Source of the DNA: Odobenus rosmarus divergens
Taxonomy: Eukaryota > Chordata > Mammalia > Carnivora > Odobenidae
Direction of reading: 5' to 3'
DNA: 64,000 bases
Assembly: GCF_000321225.1 (NCBI RefSeq)
Contig: NW_004450480.1
Location: 1,396,261-1,460,260 of the forward strand
Under the pieces are notes generated by a model, which saw nothing but the letters and a program-made list of their open reading frames with translations, was not told the DNA's origin and did no database searches. Below, piece by piece: positions 20,755 to 32,450 of the stretch (its first letter is position 1; each line of letters begins with the position of its first letter). Position numbers and translations under genes: made by a program.

Positions 20755-21134
20755 ATGTACTGAGAATTAAATTAGAATCCCCAAATCAGAACATGTTGAC
20801 ACTTGTACTCTTTCCAGAGGATTGAGGTAGTTTAACTTTCTGGGCAGACAACCTCAGTCTATTAGGTTATGGGTTTGGTATTCACAAAACAGTATCAAAA
20901 TAAATATCCCTCACTAAAATACACAGAAACATTCAAATTCCCTTATGCTTAACAGAGAAATGGTGTTTAGTAAATACTTCATGTGAACTTCTTTTGATAG
21001 TAGAAAAAATAAGTGACTTAACTTTTGACTTCACGATCCTTTTGCTTCCATGGCTAACAAGATCGTGTTATGGCCAGTATGTTGTGCCCCTATCCACCCA
21101 CCTTTGTATCCACGGCCCCTAACAACCCTGTTCC

Positions 21135-21340
21135 TGACCCAAAAGTCCATTCATCCATCAAACATTTATTGCACTTCTATTATATGCCAGACATGGGATC
21201 TAAGGCTAGACAGATTACTAAAGATGTACCTGCTTCCTGCTCTCATGAAGCTTACATTCTCCTGGAAGAAATGGAATCCAAACAAATAATTATATAACAA
21301 ACATTTCAATAGGGTTGTGATTAGTAATAGTTAAAAAAAA
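21135..21340 (-). mobile_element. L2 LINE 3' fragment, reverse, interrupted by a CAN-SINE
   Basis: CATTCATCCATCAAACATTT, ATTATATGCCAGACATGGGA, CTGCTCTCATGAAGCTTACA and CAATAGGGTTGTGATTAGTA form the reverse L2 order. The CAN-SINE at 21355 inserted at its right edge. Confidence 0.75.
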
Positions 21341-21571
21341 AAGTCCAGTGTCTTCTTTTTTTTTTTTTAAAGATTTTATTTATTTATTTGACAGAGAGAG
21401 ACAGTGAGAGAGGGAACACAAGCAGGGGGAGTGGGAGAGGGAAAAGCAGGCTTCCCGCTGAGCAGGGAGCCCGATGCAGGGCTCGATCCCAGGACTCTGG
21501 GATCATGACCTGAGCTGAAGGCTGATGCTTAACCGACTGAGCCACCCAGGCGCCCCAAGGTCCAGTGTCTT
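21341..21571 (-). mobile_element. CAN-SINE, reverse, with target-site duplication
   Basis: The element spans 21355-21557. Flanks AAGTCCAGTGTCTT (21341-21354) and AGGTCCAGTGTCTT (21558-21571) differ by one base. Full-length body with head GAGCCACCCAGGCGCCCC. Confidence 0.95.
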
Positions 21572-21839
21572 TAAGACCATTTATCAGAAGGGGCTAACCT
21601 CGGCCAGGGGTGCAAGGCAGTGGGGAGGGAGATACTCTGCAAAAATGATACTTAGTGGTATTTAAATAAAAGTGAAGGATAAACAGGTCTTGGGCTACAG
21701 GTTGCTGGGTAAGGTGGTTTGGGGAGGAATCATGGCTAGTTACTTCCCTGCCTGTCTTCTTAGGAAAACATGCCCTTGAACCACCTTGTTTTCTGGTCCT
21801 TTTCTTGCCTTCACACACACTCACATGTACTTAGAGGAA

Positions 21840-21965
21840 GCAGCATAGTCAGCGGGGAAAAATGTGGAGCAATGCAAACCTGTGTTTGAATCCCAGCTCT
21901 GCTGCTTCCTGAGCTGTGCGTTCTTGGGCAGTTTTCTTATTTTCTCTGAACCTTATTTGTTAAAC
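21840..21965 (+). mobile_element. MIR SINE fragment, forward
   Basis: GGAAGCAGCATAGTCAGCGG, GTTTGAATCCCAGCTCTGCT, GCTTCCTGAGCTGTGCGTTC, TTGGGCAGTTTTC and CTCTGAACCTTATTTG follow MIR from its 5' part. Confidence 0.75.
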
Positions 21966-22029
21966 ACAACCCTCCATGGAGGATCAGCAATCCCCCTCCT
22001 ACGGGCAAACTCTGCTCTAGCATCTCTTT

Positions 22030-22200
22030 GTACTGACTTTGCTGTATATCATTTCCAGTTCCTAATAACCCTATGAGGTAGGTGCTGTTCCTATCTCCAT
22101 TTCTCAGATGTGAAAACTGAGGCAAACAGGTTAGCTCTCTTGCTCAAGATCACATTGACTGTCAAGTGTTGGAGCTAAGATTCAAATCTAGACAGTGCCT
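22030..22200 (-). mobile_element. MIR SINE fragment, reverse
   Basis: CCTAATAACCCTATGAGGTA, GTGCTGTTCCTATCTCCATT, CTCAGATGTGAAAACTGAGG, GCTCAAGATCACATTGACTG and GGAGCTAAGATTCAAATCTA. It lies head to head with the forward MIR just upstream. Confidence 0.75.
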
Positions 22201-22261
22201 GGGTCTGTGTACTTGGGTACTAACCCTTGATGTGTAAAGCAGCTGGCCAGGTGAGTGCCCA

Positions 22262-22503
22262 AAGGGAGCTGAGATAATCTTTTTTTTTAAAAAGAGGTTT
22301 ATTTATTGATTTTAGACAGACAGAAAGTGAGCAGGAGGAGGGGCAGAGGGAGAGAGAGAGAGAATCCTTAAGCAGACTCCCTGCAGAGCATGGAGACTGG
22401 CGCGGGGCTCGACCCCAGGACCCTGACATGACCTGAGCCAAAACCAAGAGTTGGCTGCCAAATCAAATGAGCCACCCTGGTGCCCCAAGGAGCTGAAATA
22501 ATC
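22262..22503 (-). mobile_element. CAN-SINE, reverse, older subfamily
   Basis: The element spans 22280-22486, flanked by AAGGGAGCTGAGATAATC and AAGGAGCTGAAATAATC. The body differs from most copies here: AATCCTTAAGCAGACTCCCT and GCAGAGCATGGAGACTGG replace the usual CCCGCTGAGCAGGGAGCCCG. This suggests an older or separate subfamily, shared with the copy at 58775. Confidence 0.9.
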
Positions 22504-23199
22504 ATCTCTCTCCCCTTGATTCTAGGCAAGTCTAGGACCCCAAAGGCCTTTATTAATCTATGGAATTACTCAGGGGCACATGACTTATTGGAAGAAGAAG
22601 CATTCACTTTTACTAAAGAGCTCAGGATTCCAAGTATTTGCCAGAATTGGTTGTCTTGAAAGGTTTTTATTGTTTGCCATTCGGTTTTCATTCTGACACC
22701 ACATGTGACCGTAACTTACATACTTGTGGAGGGATATTATTACTCCAAAGCTTCAAGTCTACGTGTCAGCTCCCTGTCTTTAAAGCAAGTGCTGTGGGTC
22801 ATTTCTCTTCTTGTTTAAGATGAGAACTCTAGAAAGTCATTTTCATCCACAGATTTTATGTTGCCTACAGCCATGACTTCTCCCCACTCAGGGAAGGGCT
22901 GGACTTCTCCAGCCCCACCTCATCCCGCCAAATCTAGCAATCCCCACCTCCAAAGACAGCAGGAGGACCTACAATGATGAATGATGAGCTGTCCTCCCAC
23001 AATTGCTGGGGTTTCCATAGCTGCTTTTTGGTGCTGTGGGCATCAAGAAAGAGATGTGCTTCAATGCGGTGCAGACTAGGATTGTTCTTGCTCTCCTTCA
23101 CCCAAATCTGATCCAGCTAAGTGCTACAAACCCCTCAGATGTTGGTTCTGCATGTTGTTTGGAATATAATATATAACCTCTCTTCCCTGAATAAATCAG
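22504..23199. other. Noncoding, unassigned
   Basis: No gene or confident repeat. Open frames are short. Confidence 0.45.
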
Positions 23200-23395
23200 T
23201 CCTAGTATAAACTGTCATCTCATCTTTACTTAAACTTCTTGTATTTATTACCCAGTATCTACTACTTACCTATCCATCTATCCATCCATCCTTTTGTACG
23301 ATTAATTTTGATGTCTTTCCAGTGAAATTGTAAGCTACATCCCAAGTAGGAGCTCTATTGGTTGAATGAATGAATGAATGCATGAATGAATGAGT
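23200..23395 (+). mobile_element. L2 LINE 3' end with TGAA microsatellite
   Basis: CCAGTGAAATTGTAAGCTAC and AGTAGGAGCTCTATTGG lead to (TGAA)n with one GCATGAA interruption at 23361-23394, the usual L2 3' terminus in grown form. The TATCCATCTATCCATCCATC tract lies at about 23271-23290. Confidence 0.6.
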
Positions 23396-24219
23396 GGAGA
23401 TGAAACACACTTATGTAGGTATCTTTTCTACTGTTCGGCCATTTCATTAATTCATGCATAACTAGAATCCTAACCACAGAGCTTCATATTTGCTAGGAGA
23501 TACACCAGCACATGCTCTTCAAGTGTATTTCTGTTCCCTGTCACACCCTTCCACCTTGATACTTCTCCATCAGCTTGTTTGTTATATGCCTCTTTCTCAC
23601 TTTTTGTGGGGCTCCTCAGTATGGGATCAATAAATAAACCTCAGTGGGGCCCTCAGGAATTCACCCAAACCGTTTTGCCTAAAGATTATTTATTAGGGGA
23701 TACCTCTTGGCTGCTGCAGCCTTTTCTAGAATCATGCAAGGGTAAAGTGGAGAACAAGAATGGATTTGAAACAGAAACCACCATTGCAATTGACACTAAT
23801 TAACAGAGCTGAGAAAATCTTTCATTAGGAGAGCTTAAATCATGTAGCCTGGTTCTACTTAGAATGGACAAAAAAAGTGGCCTGTGAACCATTTAATGAA
23901 ATTTGAAGAGATTATTTTCTTTCCTTTTTTTCTCAGATAATATATTGGGATCAGAGAAGTTATATTTGTTCAGAAGTAGGGTAACAGAAGAGGGGTACAA
24001 GGCTCACTGCCTTCATGTCTGTCCCCACGTCCCCTGGTCCCTGTCCCCTGTGCTGTGCTGCTTAACTAGGCAGCTCCCTGCATGCATGACAGAACTTTCC
24101 TTGTTACTTCTGTATTTTTCAATTCCATATCCCCAACTGCAAGACTTTCAGCTTATCACTTACAAAACAATAGCAACAACTACAAACAATAGCAACAACT
24201 ACAAATGTGAATTCTAAGC
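23396..24219. other. Noncoding, short tandem repeat
   Basis: No gene. A 19-base unit AACAATAGCAACAACTACA is repeated twice in tandem at about 24168-24205. Confidence 0.5.
24168..24205. repeat. Two-copy 19-base tandem repeat
   Basis: AACAATAGCAACAACTACA appears twice head to tail. Likely replication slippage. Confidence 0.85.
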
Positions 24220-24345
24220 ACATGACAGGAATTGTTTTATTAAATCTACAAACAACTCTATGAGGTAAGTACAACTATTATCTCCAATTCACAGATGGAA
24301 ATTGAACCATTGCAGAGTTAACCAAGTTATTAAATTGATAAATTA
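24220..24345 (-). mobile_element. MIR SINE fragment, reverse
   Basis: ACAAACAACTCTATGAGGTA, AGTACAACTATTATCTCCAA, TTCACAGATGGAAATTGAAC and GCAGAGTTAACCAAGTTATT follow reverse MIR. Confidence 0.65.
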
Positions 24346-24596
24346 ATGAATCTGTAGCAGTGGGTTACAAATTAATCCCTTCTGGTCAAAATGTGTGCAT
24401 TATTATAGCATGTGTTTGAGAATAGAATATCTTACCTCAAGAATGGGTTGGGAGTGGGGGGAGTGATGTCTGAGAAGGAGTCAGTGAGGGAGTAGGGAAG
24501 AAGGTTAGTTACCATGTCTAATAAAGGAGATCAAGAGTTCGCATCCAGAGGAGGCATGGCTTCAGATGCCTCTCAAATCAAACCACGGAGTAGGTA

Positions 24597-24668
24597 CCCT
24601 TTCCAACTATGAGATCAAGAGTCAGACGCTTAACCGACTGAGCTACTCAGGGGCCCTTCCCTTTCCAA
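24597..24668 (-). mobile_element. Head-only CAN-SINE remnant (52 bases) with duplication
   Basis: The segment 24607-24658 contains only the tRNA-like head in reverse (GACGCTTAACCGACTGAGCT, ACTCAGGGGCCC). It is flanked by exact CCCTTTCCAA at 24597-24606 and 24659-24668. No tail or CT-rich body remains. See findings. Confidence 0.8.
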
Positions 24669-25839
24669 ATTTTAAAGGTAAATTCTACATTGCTTCCTAA
24701 TTTTGAAGAGTAAAGTGCTCATTGTTAAAATTTTAACAAGCATAATATGATCATTGTTAACAGACCCAATTTAAGCCCAAGGAATGATGTTGTCTCAGCT
24801 CCTTTAAAGTCATAACACAGTTACTATTAATCCCTCAATCTAGTTCCCCCAAATAAGGGAAGGACTAATATGACTGGCATAGCAATGGGACAAGTTCTCT
24901 TCCACTGAACAGAGATAGTCTTTTAAAGAAGTCATAAACTGGTCACTTTGTGAAACCACAGACCTGGTCTATGGCTCCAGGCCTTCTGTTTAAGGGATAA
25001 AACAATATCCCAAGCTCTAGGTTGCTTATGAATGTCTAAGAATTGACTCAAGTTTTCTTAAAAGCATCTCTTTTCAAGTAAGCATTTATCATGGCAGTTG
25101 TATTATTTCCAAAAAACCTTCCAAGAGATTGTTATGGGATGTAGTAGGTCAGTTCAACAAGAGGTCAACCTGTTATCACAAAGAAAAACACTGAGGGAAG
25201 CAAACTTTGATACTGACAAAGAAAATCTCCCCCTGAATTTATCTCTGGGACCACGGCTTTCCATCCTCATCTCACATCTGCATATGTTATGGTTATACGT
25301 GACGGTTCTATTCTGTGGACTCATGGCTCTCCTCTGTGGGTGCACCTATCCCTTTATGTTATGCTTCCAGTGTGAAAATTCTTTCCCCTTATTTAAACCA
25401 AGACAAATTTGAGTGTTTTCAAAAGGATCTGTTACTCAGAAACTGAAGTGGAAGAAAATCATACTAAGTCAGGGAACAGAGCTTGTCCTGCCCAGAATAT
25501 TATCCTAGCATAGTTGAGGTCTTGCTACCTATTGACTTGGCTGATGAAGCTTACTGGGTACCCTGCCCTGGTTTCTTTTGCCACATTCAGCCCTGTATGG
25601 GTTGGATGCTAGAAAAAGAAGCTCAGACTTCCAGCCTGAAGTAGGTTTTGGTGGAAGTTTTCTCAGGCCTGATGAGATTTTTCTGTCCTTTCTAGAAACA
25701 GCTTCTTATAATTCTATAAATGTAGGCTCCCAAGTCCTGGACTATGTTGTTCTTGAGTTCTTTCAAACGTCCTTGTTTGAGAAGCCTTCCCATGTAATTG
25801 GTTCTTGTGATGACTATAATTAGTTCTGACGGCAGAGTT
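24669..25839. other. Noncoding, unassigned
   Basis: No gene. Open frames of up to about 100 codons lack domains and splice structure. Confidence 0.45.
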
Positions 25840-26060
25840 CACGTTGGTTGAGCACCTCCTGCGTGCCAAGCAATGTCCTTAGTGTTTTACACATTTGGGG
25901 GCTCATTCATTTCATCCCCATGACAATCCCATAGGCCTTTTTTAGTCCCATTTATCTGAGGAGGAAAATTGAGGCTTAGAAAAGGTCAAGTTACTTGCCC
26001 AAGGTTACAGAGCTCATGGTTGAGCTTTGATTCAAGGCCATAGCTATGTGAGAAGTCCAT
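25840..26060 (-). mobile_element. MIR SINE, reverse
   Basis: TTGAGCACCTCCTGCGTGCC, CCCCATGACAATCCCATAGG, GAGGAGGAAAATTGAGGCTT, AAGTTACTTGCCCAAGGTTA and TTTGATTCAAGGCCATAGCT. A well-preserved copy. Confidence 0.8.
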
Positions 26061-26195
26061 GTACCATACTTCCACTCTCTCTGAGCCCAAGAGATTCCAT
26101 TTCTGAGCCTTAGGCCATCCTTAATTGGCCTTAAGCCTTTCTTTTGGAAAACAGAGAGTTTACGACACTGAAATTTTCTTACCTAGATCTCTGCC

Positions 26196-26426
26196 ATGTT
26201 CTGTTTCTTTCTTTTTTTTTAATAAAGATTTTTATTCTTTATTGAGAGACAGAGAAAATGGTAGAGAGAGGGCATGAGAGGGAAGGAGGTCAGAAGGAGA
26301 GGCAGACTCCCAGCTGAGCAGGGAGCCCGATGCGGGACTCGATCCCGGGACTCCAGGATCATGACCTGAGCCGAAGGCAGTCGCTTAACCAACTGAGCCA
26401 CCCAGGCACCCTATGTTCTGTTTCTT
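26196..26426 (-). mobile_element. CAN-SINE, reverse, with target-site duplication
   Basis: The element spans 26210-26412 with exact ATGTTCTGTTTCTT at 26196-26209 and 26413-26426. Body includes CCCAGCTGAGCAGGGAGCCC and the head GAGCCACCCAGGCACCC. Confidence 0.95.
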
Positions 26427-28459
26427 AGAAATGTTCCTAGTGGCTGCTGATAGAAGGATAGTCCCTTACTTTGGCCAAGTTGGTCAAGCACTACTTCCCA
26501 GCCTCTGACCTTGGCTTGCTAGATTCAGACCCTAAGTTGTTGTCCAGGGTGACCAATTCCCAGCTGACAATCATATCTGCAGATAAACATTGGTTTATTT
26601 AATTTGATGGGAAATGATCTTAGAAAATTTCCCAATAGATATAAGTGTATTTTATAGGAGAACCAGCCAGTACTGTGCAACTTGGAACTATATTCCTGCC
26701 ATCCTGGAGATCTTCACCTAAGACCTTTTCCTCTGAGTGTACCCATAGGCATAAAATAGACCCCAAATTTGAGAAGAAGTAGCCTGATTGACTCAGTAGT
26801 CTCGTGGATCTCTTCCACGCAGAGCCTACCGATGTTCTCATTAGCAGAGATGACACCTGAGTTATGCATAGGAGAGAAGAGAAAGGTGGCTTTCCTATTT
26901 AAGAAATGGAGTGGGCTGGGAAGGCATCATCTTTGTTATTTATCATCCAAACTGCCTAAGGCTTGGAGAAATGTGCCAGGAGTGATAAAAAAAAAAAAAA
27001 ATCACAGGCACTTCAGTTCTCCAGACCCTCACTGTCTATAGCAGGCACACTAAGAAGGCAGGTCATAACTCAGAAAGAGGGCAGCATGTTCACAGATGTA
27101 GGCATGATGAGTGTCTTACAGAGAAGGCCAAGAAACACAACCCACTTTGATGTAAATTAAAATGTAAATTGGCTTATATAACTGAGAAATCTAGGAGACA
27201 GCATTGCTTCAGGCATGGCTGAATCCAGGCACTTGAATGTTGATAGAAAAATTTGCTTTCTTCTCTATTTTCCGTCTGCTTTCCTCTCTGTGATGGCTTA
27301 ATTTGCAGGTAGGTTCTCTTCCCTTAAAGTCTCCAAATGTTCTAGGCTTGTAGTCTAGAATGGGAGCAACCCTACGATAAAGACAGCTTCTCCTTTCCAA
27401 TGCTTCCAGTGGACATCAAACGAGTCTGGCTTGGGTTGCATGCCAGTTCCTGAACCTGTCTCTTTGGTCAGGTTAATAAGTGCTCTGATTGATCAAACCT
27501 GGTGCCCACACCCAATCTTGGGAGCAAGTTAGTCCTACCAAGTAAGCCACAGAGAACTGATAAGAGATGGTTTTGAAGGAACACTGTGATAATATTACAA
27601 TCAAGGGGAGGAAGGCAAATATAACAGATGTTTGCCACGGTGCATCCGTCATGGAAGTAAGACAGTAACTAGGGTGGAAGGCAAGGCTTACCGTGCAGAT
27701 CAAAATGAGAGAAAGTCTCATGTATAGATTGGCTCTTCTCTGTTAAATTCGGGAGGTTCTGTGGAGAAGAAGACCGCAGATGTGATGTGTACTTGGTCCG
27801 GGTGGGCCATTGTGGTTCAATTGGTGAGCCTCTGTTTCCTCTTTTTTGAAACTGTGGGTGACGATATCTCTACAGTAGTTTCATTGTGAATATCAAAAGG
27901 TCATATTCACAGATTAGATGCCAAACGATTCCAAGTTGCCATAGTAGTTTTGTATTCACAAATCTGTGAACATCTTCATGGCATATGATTCTTGCTGTCC
28001 AATGGAGTAGAGCTGCTAGGGAAATAAAGCGATCCCTTCAGATTTCAGATGAGAGTTACTGCTGATAGAGACCGGGAGGTCGGTGCTGGGTGGGGCAAGT
28101 AGGAACCTTCCCTGGCTAGATGCTTGTTTTCACTCACAAACCTCCTGAGGAGATCCAAGTTTGTGCCTCAGCAAAAAATACAAGCAGACCCTTGGGGCCG
28201 CTGAGAAAGAGTCAAAATAGAAGTTGCTAAATTTAAAAATAGGTCTCCTCTGCACTGAAGTGGGGCAATAAAAGAGGATGCTTGAAAAAACAAACTGCTT
28301 GCTATCGAGGCTTCTTTGAGAACGTATGCTTTTTGCATCTGAGTTCTATTCCAGCCTTGTTCCTGGAAGGCTCCTTTATTTGGGAGTCTCTCAAAGAGAC
28401 CAGAAATGAAGACCTTTATTAAAGAGAGCTGATAGGTATGTGGTGAAAAGCAGTAAGAA
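26427..28459. other. Noncoding, unassigned old sequence
   Basis: No gene. An A-run lies at about 26989-27001. The stretch 27440-27560 and a MIR-like piece at 27830-27900 look like old repeats but were not assigned. Confidence 0.4.
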
Positions 28460-28700
28460 GAAGCGAATTGGCATTTATTAATCCGTGTACACTCTGTGTC
28501 AGGTTCTAAGGGCTTAATACGCAACACGGTACTGTCATAACTCTCTGAGGTAGGCACAGTTATCATCCCCAATTTATGGATAGGGAGACTGAGTGAAACA
28601 GAGGCACAGTAATTTTGCTGAGGTTTCTCAGCTGGGGAATGATGAAGTTTGGATTCAAACGCAGAAAGCCTGGGCTTCCAACTGCTTCACTGTCCTAAGG
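28460..28700 (-). mobile_element. MIR SINE, reverse
   Basis: GCATTTATTAATCCGTGTAC, GTCAGGTTCTAAGGGCTTAA, AACTCTCTGAGGTAGGCACA, GGATAGGGAGACTGAGTGAA and TTTGGATTCAAACGCAGAAA. Nearly complete. Confidence 0.8.
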
Positions 28701-28788
28701 TCGGGCAGAGAGGCTGGGGTGTGGCTCCTAGTATGAGGAACCACCCGTAACGTTGGGACAGTGGCTCACTTATATGGGAAATGCCGGT

Positions 28789-28941
28789 AAGAACACCACC
28801 TATCCCGGGGCGCCTGGGTGGCTCAGTCTGTTAAGCGCCCGACTCTTGATCTCTGCTCAGGTCTATGATCTCGGGGTCTTGAGCTCAGGTTTGTGAAGCC
28901 TACTTAAAAAAACAAAAAACAAAAAGAACACCACCTATCCC
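28789..28941 (+). mobile_element. Short CAN-SINE variant, forward, with target-site duplication
   Basis: The element spans 28807-28923, flanked by exact AAGAACACCACCTATCCC on both sides (28789-28806 and 28924-28941). It keeps the tRNA-like head (GGGGCGCCTGGGTGGCTCAG), then GACTCTTGATCTCTGCTCAG, but jumps to TGTGAAGCCTACTT and a poly(A) tail, lacking the CT-rich body and AATAAA repeat. At 117 bases it is about half the usual length. Confidence 0.9.
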
Positions 28942-29439
28942 TTTGGATTATTTTGAGGGATGATAAGGTGATGGTCAGGTGCACCTTTTACTCCCATGGG
29001 TCAGTCTTCATGGGCAGAGTGTGGGTCTCCATTTTCCTCAGCCGTGTATCTCCCCTGAGGCCCCACTTGGGCCTCCTTTGATGGATTAAATGTTCCTATT
29101 AAGCAGATGGCTGGGTGGATGTCCCTGTCTTTGCCGGCCTTACTTTTCTTGAGTGATTTCCTATGGTAGGAAGGGAGTATGCCATAATAATGAAAAATTG
29201 ACAGGAGCTATTGATTAAATTCTTTTCTAGCCTCTTTTCTTTGACTTCCCCCCATTAGTTAAATATGAACACCTCAGAGATAAATGTAAAGAGGTGAAGG
29301 GAGGTGAGCTGGCGTAGGGCTGCCTTCTGTCTTTTTAAGAACAAAATATTATTATTTTGTTTTGTTTTGTTGAAGTCCTATCTTCCTAAAAGATCAAGGG
29401 AAGGGAGAAAAGTTTACCCGATTACTGGCAATAAATTAT
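28942..29439. other. Noncoding, unassigned
   Basis: No gene or assigned repeat. Contains a TTTTGTTTTGTTTTGTT run near 29356-29372. Confidence 0.5.
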
Positions 29440-30180
29440 TTTCTTTTCTCGGGGACATATGAAAGCTTATTATGGCGAATACCATCTGAGAAATGTTCTT
29501 ATTTTGGTGGCACAGCAACTCCAGAAAATAGGTTAATTGGTTCAGAGACTTGCTCTTACTGTTAATGGCATTTAGCTTGTGAAATTGAACAACTGCATCT
29601 CAAGACAGAATGTTCATAAAATCGATATTCTGGTTGCTAAGTGTGTGTTTTTAAGATATAGTTTGAATTAATTTATTCAAAGCCAGCTGGTGCTGTTCCC
29701 AATATAACCTCTAGGAGGAAACCTCAACCCATGTTGTGCCTAAAATAATCGGGTTTTCCGTGTTCTCTCTCTATTCAACTTTCATATTGTATCTAAGTTA
29801 GTACTTTTGATATTTCTAAGTTTTTTTTTAACATTTATGTAGAACACCACATAATTGCAGGAAAGATAATAGTCACATACCCTAGGGCCTACTGTACACT
29901 TATGTTAAAAGTACAGCTTTTATTGGCAACTAAAGTAATAACCTTTCCGTGTCAAATTGCTTTAAATTAAACTTAAAAAAAAAAAACACTGGCTGATACC
30001 CACACTTAGTAATTGTCAAGCATTAGCATAATGTGGAATGCTAAAGCTGCCTAAATCTTAGGTTTAAAAATAATTATTTACTTAGATAAATTTTGTATGC
30101 AGTGCCATATTATTAGAAATCCTTTTTTACCCTTCTAAAAACGCCAGATCAATGTATATGTTAATATTATGCTTAGGCTT
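29440..30180. promoter_or_regulatory. Possible conserved noncoding element
   Basis: Repeat-free, with motifs such as AATATCGATTTT-like ATAAAATCGATATTC, TTAATTGG, GAATTAATTTATTC and AGCCAGCTGGTGC (E-box). Enhancer-like by texture only. Confidence 0.25.
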
Positions 30181-30219
30181 GCCATGTAAGTGGAACTGTA
30201 ACTTACGTTAGCCTCAGAG

Positions 30220-30700
30220 AAAGGGGTCTCATTTAATCTCTGCTCATCCATCCATCACGGACCACATACAAATGGGGCGAATCGACACTTTGGATGGCTT
30301 CGCGTATTGTTCCCTGTGTTGGGTGACCTAACACGTGACCTCAGGGGGGAAAATGTACAAGTCTATTTTTGATGAGGCTGCAACATGGCCCAGCCTGCAT
30401 AATTTCCACCCATTTCTAAGGCACTTGGGAGATGAGGATCCTAAATGATGGCGTGTGTGAAGCCCTCAGGCGGAGGTCGTGGCCGCCTTTCCCACTAATG
30501 CGCTTGTATTTCCCGGATCTCTCTGCGCTCAGCCGTAGAGCTTTCAATTAAAACCAGCCGCCAGTGATTTTACAGTCGTGGGATGTACTTGGTTTTGCAA
30601 AGTCTGTCCAGAGATTGGGTACCACCTGGGCACACTGGCCAGCAAAAGCCAGGACAGTTTTTGTCAACTTTTATGGTACTTTGCTGATTTGAAGTAGAAA
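30220..30700. promoter_or_regulatory. Possible conserved noncoding element
   Basis: Repeat-free, more GC-balanced and relatively CpG-rich for its setting (GGCTTCGCGTATTG, GGCGGAGGTCGTGGCCGCC), followed by TTTCAATTAAAACCAGCCGCC. Looks under constraint by eye, untested. Confidence 0.3.
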
Positions 30701-32299
30701 TTCATTGATAGGGATTGACTTCCTGTTCACCGATATCACAAAATCCTGATCCTCACCTTGAACAACTACCTTCCAAATTTATGGATAAAGCATCTTGAAA
30801 GTAAGCACTTTCGATATTGAAGTATGCTGGCATATATGTTCAGCCTGAGAAGCACGTTGCCTTCCATAGGAGTGTCATGCAATTGAAAGGTCTGGCAAGG
30901 TCCACAGTGGGAAGCAACATGCAAATATTTGGTAATGTTACCAGAAACCAGAGACTCAGAGGACGAGCACATGATACATGCTGGAAGGAGCAGCCTTCAA
31001 CACTGAAAACTGTGTTCTTTTAAAGTCAGAAGATGTGCCTTCAAAGATAACTTACATCCATGCACATGCAGGATCATCAGGAGAATAGTATTCTCTGAAT
31101 AATGTTGGATTCAATCTTCAGTTGACCTCCAGTTGCCTGCATTTTGGGATGCCTTCTTTCATTTCATGAAAGAAGTGAAAGAGGCTAGACTTTTTCCACT
31201 TTTTCCTCATTGAGCAGGAGACCATAATGTCTAGGATGAGTGTAAAAATAAGAAACTGAAGATCTAGCTTCGGGACCTGTGTCTCTACTCGGCTGGTTGG
31301 CTTTGTTTGGGAGATGAAGCTTTCTTGATCTCAGTTTTCCCATGTGCCAAGCAATACCTGTTTTGAAATTAAGCAATGAAGCGAAAAGAGATTAGATGAT
31401 GTTTTCAAAGGTGATGCTTCTTCAAAGCTGTATGTTCATTTTCCACGTATTTCACTTTCCTCCAAATGTGCCCTCTTTATTCCCTCCTCTGGATCATCGC
31501 TTGGTTTGTTTTTCTCCTGCAACAACCTCTACTTTCCATTTGATCCTCTTTCTCCATCCAGTGCTTGCTTTCCTCTCACAGTTCTCTCATTGTCTCAGAA
31601 TCCTGCAATATGATCATCTCTACTACATCCGTTCTCATTTTACTGTATTCTGTTTTGCACTGTTGAGCTTTTAAAAACTGAGCTTTAAAACTGCTAGTCA
31701 TTGTCCCACCCAAGGAGGAAGCCTTTATTTTTTTTTTTTGTCCCCAAGCTCAGATCTTGCAGAGATTCATTTTGCATTCTGTTCAGCATGGATTGCATTG
31801 CTGAGCACAGAGTAGGTGCCTCATACACACCGGCTTCCTTGCTTTTGCTTTGCAGGGGCCTGTTCACTTAGCATCTCCTCTGATTCTCTCCTAAATGCAG
31901 ATCCACCTTTGTGTATAGATCAGACTGTGGCTCCTTTCATCTGTGGAAGGGGACCTGAGAGACAAGTGTAGTGATTTGCTTTATTAAGTTCTTAGGCAAA
32001 GGTCTCTGGGTGTGTTATCCGGGTTTTTTTCCACCAGATCTGTGTTCCTCAAATTTATTTCCGCTGATTTGTGCCAGAGCTCCCCAGGGGGCCTCTCTCG
32101 GGGATCAGAACAGCAAGAACATTGAGAAGGTCAAGGGATGTGAGTGGTCAGGGGCATGGCAGGATATCTTGCTGATGCTCCTATTACAAGCCTTCATTTT
32201 TACTGAGTCTCTTCCCCTGGAGTGTGAAGCTCTTTGAGCCAAGGGCTGTCTTTTCTCTACCTTCCATGTTCTCATTTTTTTCCTGAATATCACCAGACA
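30701..32299. other. Noncoding, with an L2-like stretch
   Basis: No gene. About 31690-31840 reads like an L2 3' end (CCAAGGAGGAAGCCTTTATT, TGAGCACAGAGTAGGTGCCT) with an internal T-run. The rest is unassigned. Confidence 0.4.
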
Positions 32300-32450
32300 G
32301 GGCATAATCATAATCATGAACATTTATAAAGAACATATTCTATTCAGGCAGTGTGTGAAACATTTGGGTATCACTTCCCTCAACCCTCCCGACAACTTTA
32401 TGGGTAGCTATGATTATACCCATTGTGTAGATAAGGAAATTGAGGCCAGC
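32300..32450 (-). mobile_element. MIR SINE fragment, reverse
   Basis: TTCAGGCAGTGTGTGAAACA, CCTCCCGACAACTTTATGGG, CCCATTGTGTAGATAAGGAA and ATTGAGGCCAGC. Confidence 0.65.

Larger units (their letters stand above)
20031..21134. other. Noncoding; short tandem repeat and one weak exon candidate
   Basis: No confident gene. Holds the candidate at 20307-20339 and the AT-rich repeat at 20693-20754, listed separately. Confidence 0.45.

Noticed and set aside
23361..23394. Regular TGAA repeats resembling a repeat array
   Set aside because: Direct microsatellite growth at an L2 3' end, with no spacers; not a CRISPR-like array.
24260..24275. GAGGTAAGTAC, a perfect-looking donor site
   Set aside because: It is part of the MIR consensus word GAGGTAGGTAC in reverse orientation and has no upstream exon.
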